Shown: one piece after another, positions 20,997 through 29,983 of the stretch | How positions within the stretch are numbered: the stretch's first letter is position 1 | How the letters are laid out: every line of letters starts with the position of its first letter | NCBI RefSeq assembly: GCF_014648255.1 | Contig: NZ_BMQT01000003.1 | Location: 186,001-250,000 of the forward strand | DNA: 64,000 nt | Direction of reading: 5' to 3' | Source of the DNA: Nocardioides albus | GTDB lineage: Bacteria > Actinomycetota > Actinomycetes > Propionibacteriales > Nocardioidaceae | The notes under the pieces: generated by a model | Seen by the model: the letters and a program-made list of their open reading frames with translations, nothing else | Database searches by the model: none | Told to the model about the DNA's origin: nothing | Translations under genes and position numbers: made by a program

Positions 20997-21845
20997 ATGA
21001 GCATCGTCAGAGCGGCAATCAGCCAGACCACCTGGACCGGGGACAAGGCCTCCATGCTGGACAAGCACGAGGGCTTCGCGCGTGACGCCGCCGCCCAGGG
21101 CGCCCAGGTGATGTGCTTCCAGGAGCTCTTCTACGGGCCCTACTTCGGGATCAGCCAGGACAAGAAGTACTACCGCTACGCCGAGCCGGCCGATGGCCCG
21201 ATCGTGCAGCGCTTCGCGAGCCTGGCCAAGGAGCTGGGCATCGTGATGGTGCTGCCGATCTACGAGGAGGCCGACACCGGGGTCTACTACAACACCTCCG
21301 TGCTCGTCGACGCCGACGGCACGATCCTCGGCAAGTACCGGAAGAACCATCTGCCCCACGTGGAGAAGTTCTGGGAGAAGTTCTACTTCCGCCCCGGCAA
21401 CCTGGGCTACCCGGTCTTCGAGTCCGCGGTCGGCAAGGTCGGGATGTACATCTGCTACGACCGCCACTTCCCCGAGGGCTGGCGCGAGCTCGGGCTCAAC
21501 GGGGCCCACATGGTCTTCAACCCCAACGCCACCAAGCCCGGGCTCTCCAACCGGCTCTGGGAGATCGAGCAGCCGGCTGCCGCGGTCGCCAACGGCTACT
21601 TCGTGCTCGCGCCCAACCGGGTCGGCCTGGAGGACAACGAGTACGGCGAAGAGGCGGTCAACTTCTACGGGATGTCGCAGATCGTCGACCCCCGCGGCAA
21701 CTACGTGGGCGAGCTCGGCTCGGGCGAGAAGGAGGAGCTGCTCGTACGCGACCTGGACATGAGCATGGTCCAGGAGATGCGCGACGACTGGCAGTTCTAC
21801 CGCGACCGGCGGCCCGATTCGTACACGGCTATCCCCCGACCCTGA
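20997..21845 (+). CDS. Beta-ureidopropionase / N-carbamoyl-amino-acid hydrolase (nitrilase superfamily)
   Basis: 282 residues with the catalytic triad E43 (FQELFYGPY), K116 (KYRKNHLP) and C153 (YICYDRHFPEGWREL). It would hydrolyse N-carbamoyl-beta-alanine to beta-alanine, CO2 and ammonia, the third step of reductive pyrimidine catabolism. The next gene encodes dihydropyrimidinase, which makes its substrate; 75 bp separate them. GGGGGAGG precedes the ATG. The family also includes D-carbamoylases, but context favours the pyrimidine role. Confidence 0.9.
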   Translation: MSIVRAAISQTTWTGDKASMLDKHEGFARDAAAQGAQVMCFQELFYGPYFGISQDKKYYRYAEPADGPIVQRFASLAKELGIVMVLPIYEEADTGVYYNTSVLVDADGTILGKYRKNHLPHVEKFWEKFYFRPGNLGYPVFESAVGKVGMYICYDRHFPEGWRELGLNGAHMVFNPNATKPGLSNRLWEIEQPAAAVANGYFVLAPNRVGLEDNEYGEEAVNFYGMSQIVDPRGNYVGELGSGEKEELLVRDLDMSMVQEMRDDWQFYRDRRPDSYTAIPRP

Positions 21846-21920
21846 AGCGACTGTGTTGGTCTCGACACGCCTCCGCCTTGCGGCTCCGGCGGCTCGACCA
21901 GCGGAGAGAAGGAGCACCCC

Positions 21921-23345
21921 GTGATCACGCTCATCAAAGGCGGGACGGTCGTTTCGTCGACCGGCCGCACAACTGCTGACGTGCTCGTCGACGGCGAGAA
22001 GATTGTCGCGCTCATCTCCCCCGGTGCCAGCCCGTTCGGCTCGATCGATGCCGACGTCACCATCGACGCGACCGGGAAGTACGTCATTCCCGGCGGCGTC
22101 GACGCCCACACCCACATGCAGCTGCCGTTCGGCGGCACCAACGCCAGCGACACCTTCGAGACCGGCACCCGGGCCGCGGCCTGGGGCGGCACCACGACGA
22201 TCATCGACTTCGCGGTGCAGCGCTACGGCGAACGCGTACAGGACGGGTTGGCCCACTGGCACGAGCTGGCCGCCGGCAACTGCGCGATCGACTACGCGTT
22301 CCACCAGATCATCGGCGGGGTCGACGACGACGCGCTCAAGGCGATGGACACCCTCGTGGACGAGGGGATCACCTCCTACAAGCTGTTCATGGCCTACCCG
22401 GGCGTCTTCTACTCCGACGACGCGCAGGTGCTGCGGGCGATGCAGAAGGCGACCGACCACGGGCTGCTGACCATGATGCACGCCGAAAACGGGCCGGCGA
22501 TCGACGTGCTCGCCGCGCAGCTGGCCGAGTCCGGCAAGACGTCGCCCTACTACCACGGCATCGCGCGGGCCTGGCAGATGGAGGAGGAGGCCACCCACCG
22601 GGCGATCATGCTCGCCGACGTGACCGGGGCACCGCTCTACGTGGTGCACGTCAGCGCCAAGCAGGCGGTCGAGCAGCTTGCCGCAGCCCGCGACCGCGGC
22701 AAGAACGTCTACGGCGAGACCTGTCCGCAGTATCTCTACCTCTCCCTCGAGGACCAGCTCGGCGCGAGGTCGGAGGAGTGGGGCGACTTCGAGGGCGCCA
22801 AGTGGGTCTGCTCGACACCGCTGCGCTCGCGCGAGGAGGGCCACCAGGACGCGATGTGGCAGGCGCTGCGCACCAACGACCTGCAGATGGTCTCCACGGA
22901 CCACTGCCCCTTCTGCATGAAGGAGCAGAAGGAGCTCGGCAAGGACGACTTCCGGGCGATCCCGAACGGGATCGGCTCGATCGAGCACCGCGTCGACCTG
23001 CTCTACCAGGGTGTGGTGACCGGGCAGATCACCCTCGAGCGGTGGGTGGAGCTGATCGCGACCACGCCCGCACGGATGTTCGGCCTCTACGGCCGCAAGG
23101 GCGTCATCGCGCCGGGAGCGGACGCCGACATCGTCGTCTACGACCCGAACGGCCACACCTCCATCGGAGTCGGCAAGACCCATCACATGAACATGGACCA
23201 CTCCGCCTGGGAGGGCTACGAGATCGACGGGCATGTCGATGTGGTGCTCTCCCGTGGCTCCGTGGTCGTCGCCGAGGGCGAGTTCAAGGGCACCACGGGC
23301 CACGGCAGTTACCTCAAGCGCGACCTCTCCCAGTACCTGGTGTGA
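21921..23345 (+). CDS. hydA: Dihydropyrimidinase (D-hydantoinase family)
   Basis: 474 residues, GTG start after GGAG. Metal ligands are visible in order: VDAHTHMQLPF, the carboxylated lysine in SYKLFMAYPG, HAENG, YVVHVSAK and STDHCPF. It opens dihydrouracil/dihydrothymine rings to N-carbamoyl-beta-amino acids in the cytoplasm. It lies between the ureidopropionase gene that uses its product and an LLM oxidoreductase 4 bp downstream. Length and motifs are standard for the family. Confidence 0.94.
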   Translation: MITLIKGGTVVSSTGRTTADVLVDGEKIVALISPGASPFGSIDADVTIDATGKYVIPGGVDAHTHMQLPFGGTNASDTFETGTRAAAWGGTTTIIDFAVQRYGERVQDGLAHWHELAAGNCAIDYAFHQIIGGVDDDALKAMDTLVDEGITSYKLFMAYPGVFYSDDAQVLRAMQKATDHGLLTMMHAENGPAIDVLAAQLAESGKTSPYYHGIARAWQMEEEATHRAIMLADVTGAPLYVVHVSAKQAVEQLAAARDRGKNVYGETCPQYLYLSLEDQLGARSEEWGDFEGAKWVCSTPLRSREEGHQDAMWQALRTNDLQMVSTDHCPFCMKEQKELGKDDFRAIPNGIGSIEHRVDLLYQGVVTGQITLERWVELIATTPARMFGLYGRKGVIAPGADADIVVYDPNGHTSIGVGKTHHMNMDHSAWEGYEIDGHVDVVLSRGSVVVAEGEFKGTTGHGSYLKRDLSQYLV

Positions 23346-23349
23346 CGTC

Positions 23350-24375
23350 ATGGACTTCGGTGTCGTCCTCCAGACCAACCCGCCCGCCTGGCGGGTCGTC
23401 GACCTGGCGAAGCGGGCCGAGGCGTACGGCTTCGACCACGTCTGGACGTTCGACAGCCACCTGCTGTGGATGGAGCCGTACGTCATCTACAGCCAGATCC
23501 TCGCCGAGACCCGCACGATCAAGGTCGGCCCGTTCGTCACCAACCCGGCGACGCGCGACTGGACGGTGACCGCGTCGGTCTTCGCGACCCTGAACGAGAT
23601 GTACGGCAACCGCACCGTCTGTGGGATGGGTCGCGGCGACTCGGCCGTGCGGGTGCTCAACGGGAAGCCGTCGACGATCAAGGAGATGCGCGAGGCGACC
23701 CGGGTCATCCGGGAGCTCGCCAACCGGCGCCCGGTCGAGATCAACGGCACCACGCTGCAGTTCCCGTGGGCCAAGCGCTCCGAGCTGGAGGTGTGGATCG
23801 CGGCCTACGGCCCGCTCGCACTGAAGGCCGCCGGGGAGGTCGGCGACGGGTTCATCCTGCAGCTGGCCGACCCCGACATCACCGAGTGGATGATCGGGGC
23901 GGTCAGGAAGGCGGCCTCCGACGCCGGCCGCGACCCGGAGTCGCTGACGTTCTGCGTCGCCGCACCGGCGTACGTCACCGACGGGTCGCCCGAGGCGCTG
24001 GATCATGCCCGCGAGCAGTGCCGGTGGTTCGGCGGGATGGTGGGCAACCACGTCGCCGACATCGTCGCCAAGTACGGGAGCGGCGCGGTCCCGCAGACGC
24101 TCACCGACTACATCAAGGGCCGCGAAGGCTACGACTACAACGAGCACGGGCAGTCCGGAAACACCCATACGGACTTCGTGCCCGATGAGATCGTCGACCG
24201 GTTCTGCATCCTCGGCTCGGTCGAGGAGCAGGTCGCCAAGCTCGAGCAGCTGAAGAGCCTCGGGGTCGACCAGTTCGCCGTCTATCTGCAGCACGACGCG
24301 ATGGACCAGACCCTGGCTGCGTACGGCGATCGGGTGATCCCCCGGGTCAACCTACCGGCGACCGCGAAGGCATGA
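23350..24375 (+). CDS. LLM-class (probably F420-dependent) oxidoreductase
   Basis: 341 residues of the luciferase-like monooxygenase TIM barrel: MDFGVVLQTNPPAW, GFDHVWTFDSH, TVCGMGRGDSAVR and GSVEEQVAKLEQLKSLGVDQF. It looks like the TIGR03842-type subfamily often found in dihydropyrimidinase neighbourhoods. It starts 4 bp after the dihydropyrimidinase stop, so it is part of that operon. It might reduce pyrimidines (no classical dihydropyrimidine dehydrogenase gene is in the window) or act on an aldehyde intermediate; both are inference. Confidence 0.85.
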   Translation: MDFGVVLQTNPPAWRVVDLAKRAEAYGFDHVWTFDSHLLWMEPYVIYSQILAETRTIKVGPFVTNPATRDWTVTASVFATLNEMYGNRTVCGMGRGDSAVRVLNGKPSTIKEMREATRVIRELANRRPVEINGTTLQFPWAKRSELEVWIAAYGPLALKAAGEVGDGFILQLADPDITEWMIGAVRKAASDAGRDPESLTFCVAAPAYVTDGSPEALDHAREQCRWFGGMVGNHVADIVAKYGSGAVPQTLTDYIKGREGYDYNEHGQSGNTHTDFVPDEIVDRFCILGSVEEQVAKLEQLKSLGVDQFAVYLQHDAMDQTLAAYGDRVIPRVNLPATAKA

Positions 24376-24507
24376 GCGCGCGATTTCGTTGCTCGGCGCC
24401 TGAGAATGTAACGAAAACGTAGGCGGATGCCTGATATACCGTCGTAATCAGTATCACGGATCAGCGGTGACCCCGCTGCTTCCGGCGTAGAGTGATCATC
24501 CAGATCC

Positions 24508-25839
24508 ATGTCCATCCACGCACCCCAGGGGACAGCCTTGACCAGCGCCAGCGACGCCCGTGCCTACGACCTCGACCGAGCCCATGTCTTCCATTCCTGG
24601 TCCGCCCAGGGGTCGCTGAAACCGCTCGTCATCGCCGGGGGGCAGGGCTCGCGGGTGTGGGACGACTCCGGGCACACCTACCTGGACTTCTCCTCCCAGC
24701 TGGTCAACACCAACATCGGCCACCAGCACCCGCGGGTGGTCGAGGCGATCAAGAAGCAGGCCGAGACGCTGACCACGATCGCACCCACGACGGCCAACCT
24801 GGCCCGCGGCGAAGCGGCCGAGCGGATCACCGACATCGCGCCGGTCGGCTTCAACAAGGTCTTCTTCACCAACGCCGGCGCAGACGCGGTCGAGAACGCG
24901 ATCCGGATGGCCCGCATCCACACCGGCCGCGACAAGGTGCTCTCGACCTACCGCTCCTACCACGGCAACACCGGTGCGGCGATCGTCGCGACGGGCGACT
25001 GGCGACGGCTCCCGAACGAGTACGCCCGCGGCCACGTCCACTTCTTCGGCCCCTACCTCTACCGCTCGGAGTTCTGGGCGACCACGCCCGAGCAGGAGGC
25101 CGAGCGCGCCCTGCAGCACCTGCGCCGGGTCGTCGAGTCCGAGGGGCCCTCCTCGATCGCCGCGATCCTCCTCGAGACCATCCCCGGCACCGCCGGGATC
25201 ATGATCCCGCCGCCGGGCTACCTCCCCGGGGTCCGTGCCCTGGCCGACGAGTTCGGGATCATGCTCATCCTCGACGAGGTCATGGCCGGCTTCGGCCGCA
25301 CCGGGGAGTGGTTGGCCCTGGATGCCTACGACGTCGTTCCCGACCTGATCACCTTCGCCAAGGGCGTCAACTCCGGCTACGTACCTGCCGGCGGGGTGAT
25401 CATCTCCGACCCGGTCGCGGCGACCTTCGACGACCAGGTCTTCCCCGGCGGGCTCACCTACTCCGGCCACCCGCTCGCGATGGCCTCCATCGTGGCGACC
25501 ATCGAGGCGATGAACGAGGAGGGCATCGTCGACAACGCCGCGACCATCGGCACCGACCACATCGCTCCCGGCCTCGCCTCGCTCGCCGAGAAGCACGACG
25601 TGATCGGCGAGGTTCGCGGCACCGGGGTCTTCTGGGCCCTCGAGCTGGTCGCCGACCGCGAGACGCGTGAGCCGCTCCCAGCCGCGACGATGGGCCGGAT
25701 CAAGTGCGACCTCATCGCCCGCAACCTGATCCCGTTCACCATGGAGAACCGCATCCACGTGGTGCCCCCATGTGTCGTCACTCCTGACGAGGTCGCCGAG
25801 GCGATCTCGATCTACGACGACGTGCTCGGCTCGCTGTAA
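24508..25839 (+). CDS. Class III aminotransferase, probable beta-alanine transaminase
   Basis: 443 residues with the PLP-binding pattern: VFFTNAGADAVENAIR, LILDEVMAGFGRTG (D256) and the Schiff-base lysine K285 in ITFAKGVNSG. In this cluster the natural substrate is beta-alanine from the ureidopropionase, giving malonate semialdehyde for the dehydrogenase 23 bp downstream. A 130-bp gap before it, with a TATACC-like -10 near 24435, suggests a second promoter in the pathway. Other omega-amino acids (GABA) are possible substrates. Confidence 0.88.
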   Translation: MSIHAPQGTALTSASDARAYDLDRAHVFHSWSAQGSLKPLVIAGGQGSRVWDDSGHTYLDFSSQLVNTNIGHQHPRVVEAIKKQAETLTTIAPTTANLARGEAAERITDIAPVGFNKVFFTNAGADAVENAIRMARIHTGRDKVLSTYRSYHGNTGAAIVATGDWRRLPNEYARGHVHFFGPYLYRSEFWATTPEQEAERALQHLRRVVESEGPSSIAAILLETIPGTAGIMIPPPGYLPGVRALADEFGIMLILDEVMAGFGRTGEWLALDAYDVVPDLITFAKGVNSGYVPAGGVIISDPVAATFDDQVFPGGLTYSGHPLAMASIVATIEAMNEEGIVDNAATIGTDHIAPGLASLAEKHDVIGEVRGTGVFWALELVADRETREPLPAATMGRIKCDLIARNLIPFTMENRIHVVPPCVVTPDEVAEAISIYDDVLGSL

Positions 25840-25862
25840 CAGCTCTACTAAGGACTCCTCAC

Positions 25863-27362
25863 ATGACCGATCTCCCCATCCTCGACCACTGGATCGGCGG
25901 GGCCACCAACCCCGGCACCGGCACCCGTCTGGGCGACGTCTACAACCCCGCGCTCGGCACCGTCCAGAAGCACGTACGCTTCGCGGCGGCCGCCGACGTC
26001 GACACCGCCGTCTCGGCGGCCAAGAAGGCATTCGAAGAGTGGAGCGAGACCTCGCTCACCCGGCGTACGGCCGTGCTCTTCAAGTTCCGTGAGCTGCTCA
26101 ACGCCCGCAAGGGTGAGCTCGCCGAGATCCTGACGGCCGAGCACGGCAAGGTGCTCTCCGACGCCGCCGGTGAGATCGCCCGCGGGATCGAGGTCGTCGA
26201 GTTCGCCTGTGGGCTCTCGCACCTGCTCAAGGGCACCGTCTCCGAGCAGGTCTCTTCGGGCGTAGACGTGACCACTCTCAAGCAGCCGCTCGGCGTGGTC
26301 GGCATCATCAGCCCCTTCAACTTCCCCGCCATGGTGCCGATGTGGTTCTTCCCGATCGCCATCGCGGCCGGCAACACCGTCGTGCTCAAGCCGTCGGAGA
26401 AGGACCCGACCGCTTCGAGCTGGATCGCGGAGCTGTGGGCCGAGGCGGGGCTGCCCGACGGCGTCTACAACGTCGTCCACGGCGACAAGGAGGCGGTCGA
26501 CGCGCTCCTCGACAACCCCGACGTCGCCTCGATCTCCTTCGTCGGCTCCACCCCCATCGCCCGCTATGTCTACGAGCGCGGCACCGCCGCCGGAAAGCGG
26601 GTCCAAGCGCTCGGGGGCGCCAAGAACCACATGCTGGTGCTGCCCGACGCCGACCTCGACCTGGTCGCCGACTCGGCCGTCAACGCGGGTTTCGGGTCAG
26701 CAGGTGAGCGCTGCATGGCGATCTCGGTGGTGCTCGCGGTCGACTCGGTCGCCGACAGCCTGATCTCGAAGATCACCTCCCGGATGGCCACCCTCAAGAC
26801 CGGCGACGGCACCCGCGAGACCGACATGGGGCCGCTGATCACCGGGACCCACCGGGACAAGGTGGCGAGCTACGTCGACGTGGCCGCGGCAGACGGCGCC
26901 GAGATCGTCGTCGACGGACGAGGGATCGAGGTCGACGGTGATCCCAACGGGTTCTGGGTCGGGCCGACGCTTGTCGACCGGGTCCCCACGACGTCCACCG
27001 TCTACACCGAGGAGATCTTCGGCCCGGTGCTCTCGGTCGTCCGCGTCTCCGGCTACGAGGAGGGCCTGGAGCTGATCAACTCCGGTCAGTTCGGCAACGG
27101 CACCGCGATCTTCACCAACGACGGCGGCGCCGCCCGCCGGTTCCAGCGGGAGGTGCAGGTCGGGATGGTCGGCGTGAACGTCCCGATCCCGGTGCCCGTC
27201 GCCTACCACTCCTTCGGTGGCTGGAAGTCGTCGCTGTTCGGGGACGCGAAGGCGTACGGCCCCGCCGGGCTGGACTTCTTCACCCGGGAGAAGGCGGTCA
27301 CCACCCGCTGGCTCGACCCGTCACACGGCGGGATCAACCTGGGGTTCCCGCAGAACTCCTAG
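25863..27362 (+). CDS. mmsA: CoA-acylating (methyl)malonate-semialdehyde dehydrogenase
   Basis: 499 residues. IISPFNFPAMVPMWFFPIAI, SFVGSTPIARYVYERG and GFGSAGERCMAISV (catalytic Cys) are diagnostic of the MmsA/IolA branch, which transfers the acyl group to CoA instead of water. It would convert malonate semialdehyde (from uracil) to acetyl-CoA, or methylmalonate semialdehyde (from thymine or valine) to propionyl-CoA, with NAD+ reduction and CO2 loss. It closes the pyrimidine-degradation cluster. Confidence 0.94.
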   Translation: MTDLPILDHWIGGATNPGTGTRLGDVYNPALGTVQKHVRFAAAADVDTAVSAAKKAFEEWSETSLTRRTAVLFKFRELLNARKGELAEILTAEHGKVLSDAAGEIARGIEVVEFACGLSHLLKGTVSEQVSSGVDVTTLKQPLGVVGIISPFNFPAMVPMWFFPIAIAAGNTVVLKPSEKDPTASSWIAELWAEAGLPDGVYNVVHGDKEAVDALLDNPDVASISFVGSTPIARYVYERGTAAGKRVQALGGAKNHMLVLPDADLDLVADSAVNAGFGSAGERCMAISVVLAVDSVADSLISKITSRMATLKTGDGTRETDMGPLITGTHRDKVASYVDVAAADGAEIVVDGRGIEVDGDPNGFWVGPTLVDRVPTTSTVYTEEIFGPVLSVVRVSGYEEGLELINSGQFGNGTAIFTNDGGAARRFQREVQVGMVGVNVPIPVPVAYHSFGGWKSSLFGDAKAYGPAGLDFFTREKAVTTRWLDPSHGGINLGFPQNS

Positions 27363-27368
27363 GCTGCC

Positions 27369-27563
27369 CTAGGCCCAGTAGTCGTCGACATCGTCGGGGC
27401 TGCCCGCGTCGAGCTTCTGCTCGGCGTAGTCGGCCTCGTTGACATCGTCGGGCGCCGAGGTGATCGTCTCCTCGGCGTCCAGCGGCGCCTCGTCGTCGAC
27501 GGTCTCCGTCACGAGATCGGTCGCCTGCTCCTCGAGATCTGCCTCTGCTGCGTACTCGCTCAT
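27369..27563 (-). CDS. Small acidic protein
   Basis: 64 residues, nearly all Asp, Glu, Ala and Thr/Val, ending DVDDYWA; ATG after GAGGGG. No domain. Low-complexity acidic proteins like this are common conserved hypotheticals in actinobacteria. Convergent with mmsA, with 6 bp between stops. Confidence 0.7.
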   Translation of the reverse strand: MSEYAAEADLEEQATDLVTETVDDEAPLDAEETITSAPDDVNEADYAEQKLDAGSPDDVDDYWA

Positions 27564-27643
27564 CTACCCCTCGCTCAGATCGACGTGCTCGAACTCCAGT
27601 AGACCACCGACTTCAAGCGCGTGTCATCGCTACGATCCGACGC

Positions 27644-28885
27644 ATGCCTTCCCTCCCCGAGGCCCCCGGATCGACGTGGGCTCGCAGCTATGACTACACC
27701 GCGCGCGAGCTGGTGCGACCACGTTCCGTGGATGACGTACGCGACCTCGTGCTGCGCGAGCCAGGCCTGCGCGCGCTGGGGTCTCGGCATTCCTTCACCG
27801 ACCTCGCAGACACCGCCGGGGTGCTGGTCTCTCTCGAAGGCTTCGAGGAGCCACCGACCATGGCCGGTGACGTCGTCCGGGTGCCTGGTGGGATGCGCTA
27901 CGGCGAGCTCGCCGCCTGGCTGCAGGAGCGTGGCCGGGCGCTGCCCAACCTCGCCTCGCTCCCCCACATCTCGGTCGCCGGCGCGGTCGCCACCGGCACC
28001 CACGGTTCCGGGATCGGCAACGGCTCGTTGGCCACCTCGGTGACCGCCGTCGAGATCATCGACGGCCAGGGTGACCTGGTGCGTCTGGAGTCCGGTTCAC
28101 CCGACTTCGCGGGGGCCGTGGTCGGCATCGGCGCCCTGGGGATCGTGACTCATCTCGACCTACGAACCTCGCCGACCTACCAGATCGCACAGACGGTCCA
28201 CGAGGGTCTCACCTTCGCTGACCTGCGAGAACATGTCAGCGAGATCCTCGGCGCGGCCTACTCGGTGTCGATCTTCACCCGGTGGGCCGACGAGCCCGAC
28301 GGGTCGGTCGGTCGCGTCTGGGCGAAGTCGCGCTCGACGGCTCCGGAGATCCCTGGAACGGTGCTCGCGAGCCAGCCGCGGCACGTCGTCCCCGGGCTGG
28401 ATGCCGCCCCGTGCACCGAGCAGCTCGGCCTGCCGGGGCCGTGGCACGAGCGGCTGCCCCACTTCCGACTCGACTTCCAGCCGAGCGTCGGGGCGGAACT
28501 GCAGAGCGAATACCTGGTGCCGATCGAACGCGCGCAGGAGGCGGTCGACGCCGTCCGATCGCTCGCCGACCGTGTGCGGCCGCTGCTGCAGGTGAGCGAG
28601 ATCCGCGCCGTCGCCGCCGACGAGCTCTGGCTCTCCCCCGCCTACGGCACCGACGCGCTGGCGCTCCACTTCACCTGGAAGGCCGACCCCGGCGGCGTAC
28701 GCGAGCTGCTGCCCGATCTGGAGCAGCGGCTTCCGGCCGGCAGCCGGCCGCACTGGGGCAAGCTGTTCACCACCAAGGACCCCGGTGCCGAGTTTCCGCG
28801 ATGGGACGACTTCAAGGACCTCGTACGCCGCTTCGACCCCGACCGCCGGTTCTGGAACGCGTGGCTGGATCGGGTGTTCGGCTGA
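27644..28885 (+). CDS. FAD-linked alditol/aldonolactone oxidase
   Basis: 413 residues. The N-terminal FAD-binding PCMH fold contains LRALGSRHSFTDLADT and SVAGAVATGTHGSG, where the histidine of THGSG-type motifs contacts flavin; the C-terminal ALO domain ends DPDRRFWNAWLDRVFG. Closest in pattern to Streptomyces alditol (xylitol) oxidase, which oxidises polyols to aldoses with O2, yielding H2O2. No transporter or sugar genes flank it, so the substrate is open. Confidence 0.85.
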   Translation: MPSLPEAPGSTWARSYDYTARELVRPRSVDDVRDLVLREPGLRALGSRHSFTDLADTAGVLVSLEGFEEPPTMAGDVVRVPGGMRYGELAAWLQERGRALPNLASLPHISVAGAVATGTHGSGIGNGSLATSVTAVEIIDGQGDLVRLESGSPDFAGAVVGIGALGIVTHLDLRTSPTYQIAQTVHEGLTFADLREHVSEILGAAYSVSIFTRWADEPDGSVGRVWAKSRSTAPEIPGTVLASQPRHVVPGLDAAPCTEQLGLPGPWHERLPHFRLDFQPSVGAELQSEYLVPIERAQEAVDAVRSLADRVRPLLQVSEIRAVAADELWLSPAYGTDALALHFTWKADPGGVRELLPDLEQRLPAGSRPHWGKLFTTKDPGAEFPRWDDFKDLVRRFDPDRRFWNAWLDRVFG

Positions 28886-28890
28886 CATTT

Positions 28891-28959
28891 CGGGGTAGTC
28901 CGGTAGCAAACTGCCTATTACCGACGAGTAAATGGGCAGTTTGCTACCGGACTACCCCG
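28891..28959. terminator. 25-bp perfect inverted repeat between convergent genes
   Basis: The arms 28891-28915 and 28935-28959 are perfect reverse complements (CGGGGTAGTCCGGTAGCAAA... at the left) around a 19-base A/T-richer loop. It starts 6 bp after one stop and ends 7 bp before the stop of the converging chorismate mutase gene. Far longer than an ordinary terminator, so a palindromic repetitive element is also possible. Confidence 0.75.
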
Positions 28960-28965
28960 ACCTTG

Positions 28966-29256
28966 TCAGTCCTCGACGAACTGGCGGTGGTTGCGGATCA
29001 CCTCGGCGATGATCACGTTGAGGATCTTCTCGGCGAACTCGGGGTCGAGGCCGGCGTCGTCGGAGAGCCGGCGGAGCCGCTCGATCTGGACCGCCTCACG
29101 GCTCGGGTCGGCCGGGGGGAAGCCCGCGCGCGCCTTCAGTCGTCCGACCTGCTCGGTGCACTTGAAGCGCTCCGCGAGAAGGTGGACAAGGGCGGCGTCG
29201 AGGTTGTCGATGCTGCCGCGCAGGCGCAGCAGCTCGTCGTGGGCGTCTTCGGTCAC
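28966..29256 (-). CDS. Chorismate mutase, AroQ type
   Basis: 96 residues, GTG start. LRGSIDNLDAALVHLLAERFKCTEQVGRLKA is helix 1 with the conserved active-site Arg and Lys; R53-type residues in PSREAVQIERLR and the C-terminal helix complete the AroQ fold. It converts chorismate to prephenate for phenylalanine/tyrosine synthesis. It stands next to thioredoxin in the same orientation, 43 bp apart. No signal peptide, so a cytoplasmic form. Confidence 0.92.
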   Translation of the reverse strand: MTEDAHDELLRLRGSIDNLDAALVHLLAERFKCTEQVGRLKARAGFPPADPSREAVQIERLRRLSDDAGLDPEFAEKILNVIIAEVIRNHRQFVED

Positions 29257-29299
29257 AGCGCTATCAAACCTGATGCGAGTCCCGGAGCTCCGACCGGTC

Positions 29300-29665
29300 T
29301 TACTCGCCGGACTCCGGGGCCTGCTCGGCGAGCGCCTTGTCGATGTCGAGCTCGACGACCGCGTCGATGACCTGCTTCAGGGCCGGCGCGGGGAGCGCAC
29401 CGGGCTGGGAGAAGACCAGGTTGCCCTTCTTGAAGGCCATCAGCGTCGGGATCGAGGTGATGTTGGCGGCGCCGGCGAGCGCCTGCTCGGCCTCGGTGTC
29501 GACCTTGCCGAAGACGATCTCGGGGTGCTCCGCGGAGGCGGCGTCGTAGATCGGGCCGAACTGGCGGCACGGGCCGCACCAGGACGCCCAGAAGTCGACG
29601 AGGACGATCTCGTTGTCGGTGACGGTGCTCTCGAAGTTCTCTGCGCCGAGCTCGACGGTGGGCAT
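29300..29665 (-). CDS. trxA: Thioredoxin
   Basis: 121 residues. VLVDFWASWCGPCRQFGPIYD holds the redox-active C30 and C33; the cis-proline loop is SIPTLMAFKKG. Slightly longer than E. coli TrxA, with an acidic tail (DKALAEQAPESGE). It reduces cytoplasmic disulfides using electrons from thioredoxin reductase, which is not in the window. Confidence 0.95.
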   Translation of the reverse strand: MPTVELGAENFESTVTDNEIVLVDFWASWCGPCRQFGPIYDAASAEHPEIVFGKVDTEAEQALAGAANITSIPTLMAFKKGNLVFSQPGALPAPALKQVIDAVVELDIDKALAEQAPESGE

Positions 29666-29760
29666 GGGAGTCTCACTTCCGGTCTGGAGTCACGTGCGCG
29701 CCAGATCGGCGGACACGTACGCCTCAACGCACGCGTGCTGCTGAGGATTCCCCGCGGGGA

Positions 29761-29901
29761 TCAGGGAAGGCGCTTGCTCTTCGGCCCGATCTGACGCTCG
29801 ATGCGGCTGCGTGGCTGACCGGTCAGCTTGGCGACGATCGGCACTCGGAAGACGTAGCCGCCGACAGCAGCCGCGATGACGAGGAGAATGATCCAGAACA
29901 T
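29761..29901 (-). CDS. Small single-pass membrane protein
   Basis: 46 residues: MFWIILLVIAAAVGGYVFRV is a membrane helix, then a basic tail (AKLTGQPRSRIERQIGPKSKRLP). Found only by reading the - strand because of its size. Such short proteins are conserved between actinobacterial genomes but uncharacterised. It lies between thioredoxin and the helicase, both in the same orientation. Confidence 0.65.
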   Translation of the reverse strand: MFWIILLVIAAAVGGYVFRVPIVAKLTGQPRSRIERQIGPKSKRLP

Positions 29902-29926
29902 GTGATCCAGCCTACGCCGGTGCACC

Positions 29927-29964
29927 CAGGCGCCACCTCAGGATTCTCCCTGAGATGGCGCCTG
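29927..29964. terminator. Hairpin terminator after the helicase gene
   Basis: CAGGCGCCA pairs with TGGCGCCTG and, inside, CTCAGG with CCTGAG, giving a long nearly continuous stem 20 bp beyond the helicase stop. Confidence 0.75.
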
Positions 29965-29983
29965 ATCGGAGCCGTCGGACGGA

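Noticed and set aside
20877..23486. An 869-codon open frame on the - strand opposite the pyrimidine cluster
   Set aside because: It is a high-GC shadow of well-identified genes on the + strand; its product is a low-complexity Val/Asp/Arg/Leu mixture with no motif.
24376..24507. Riboswitch before the aminotransferase gene
   Set aside because: I found only short, weak stems in the 130-bp leader; a simple promoter is enough.
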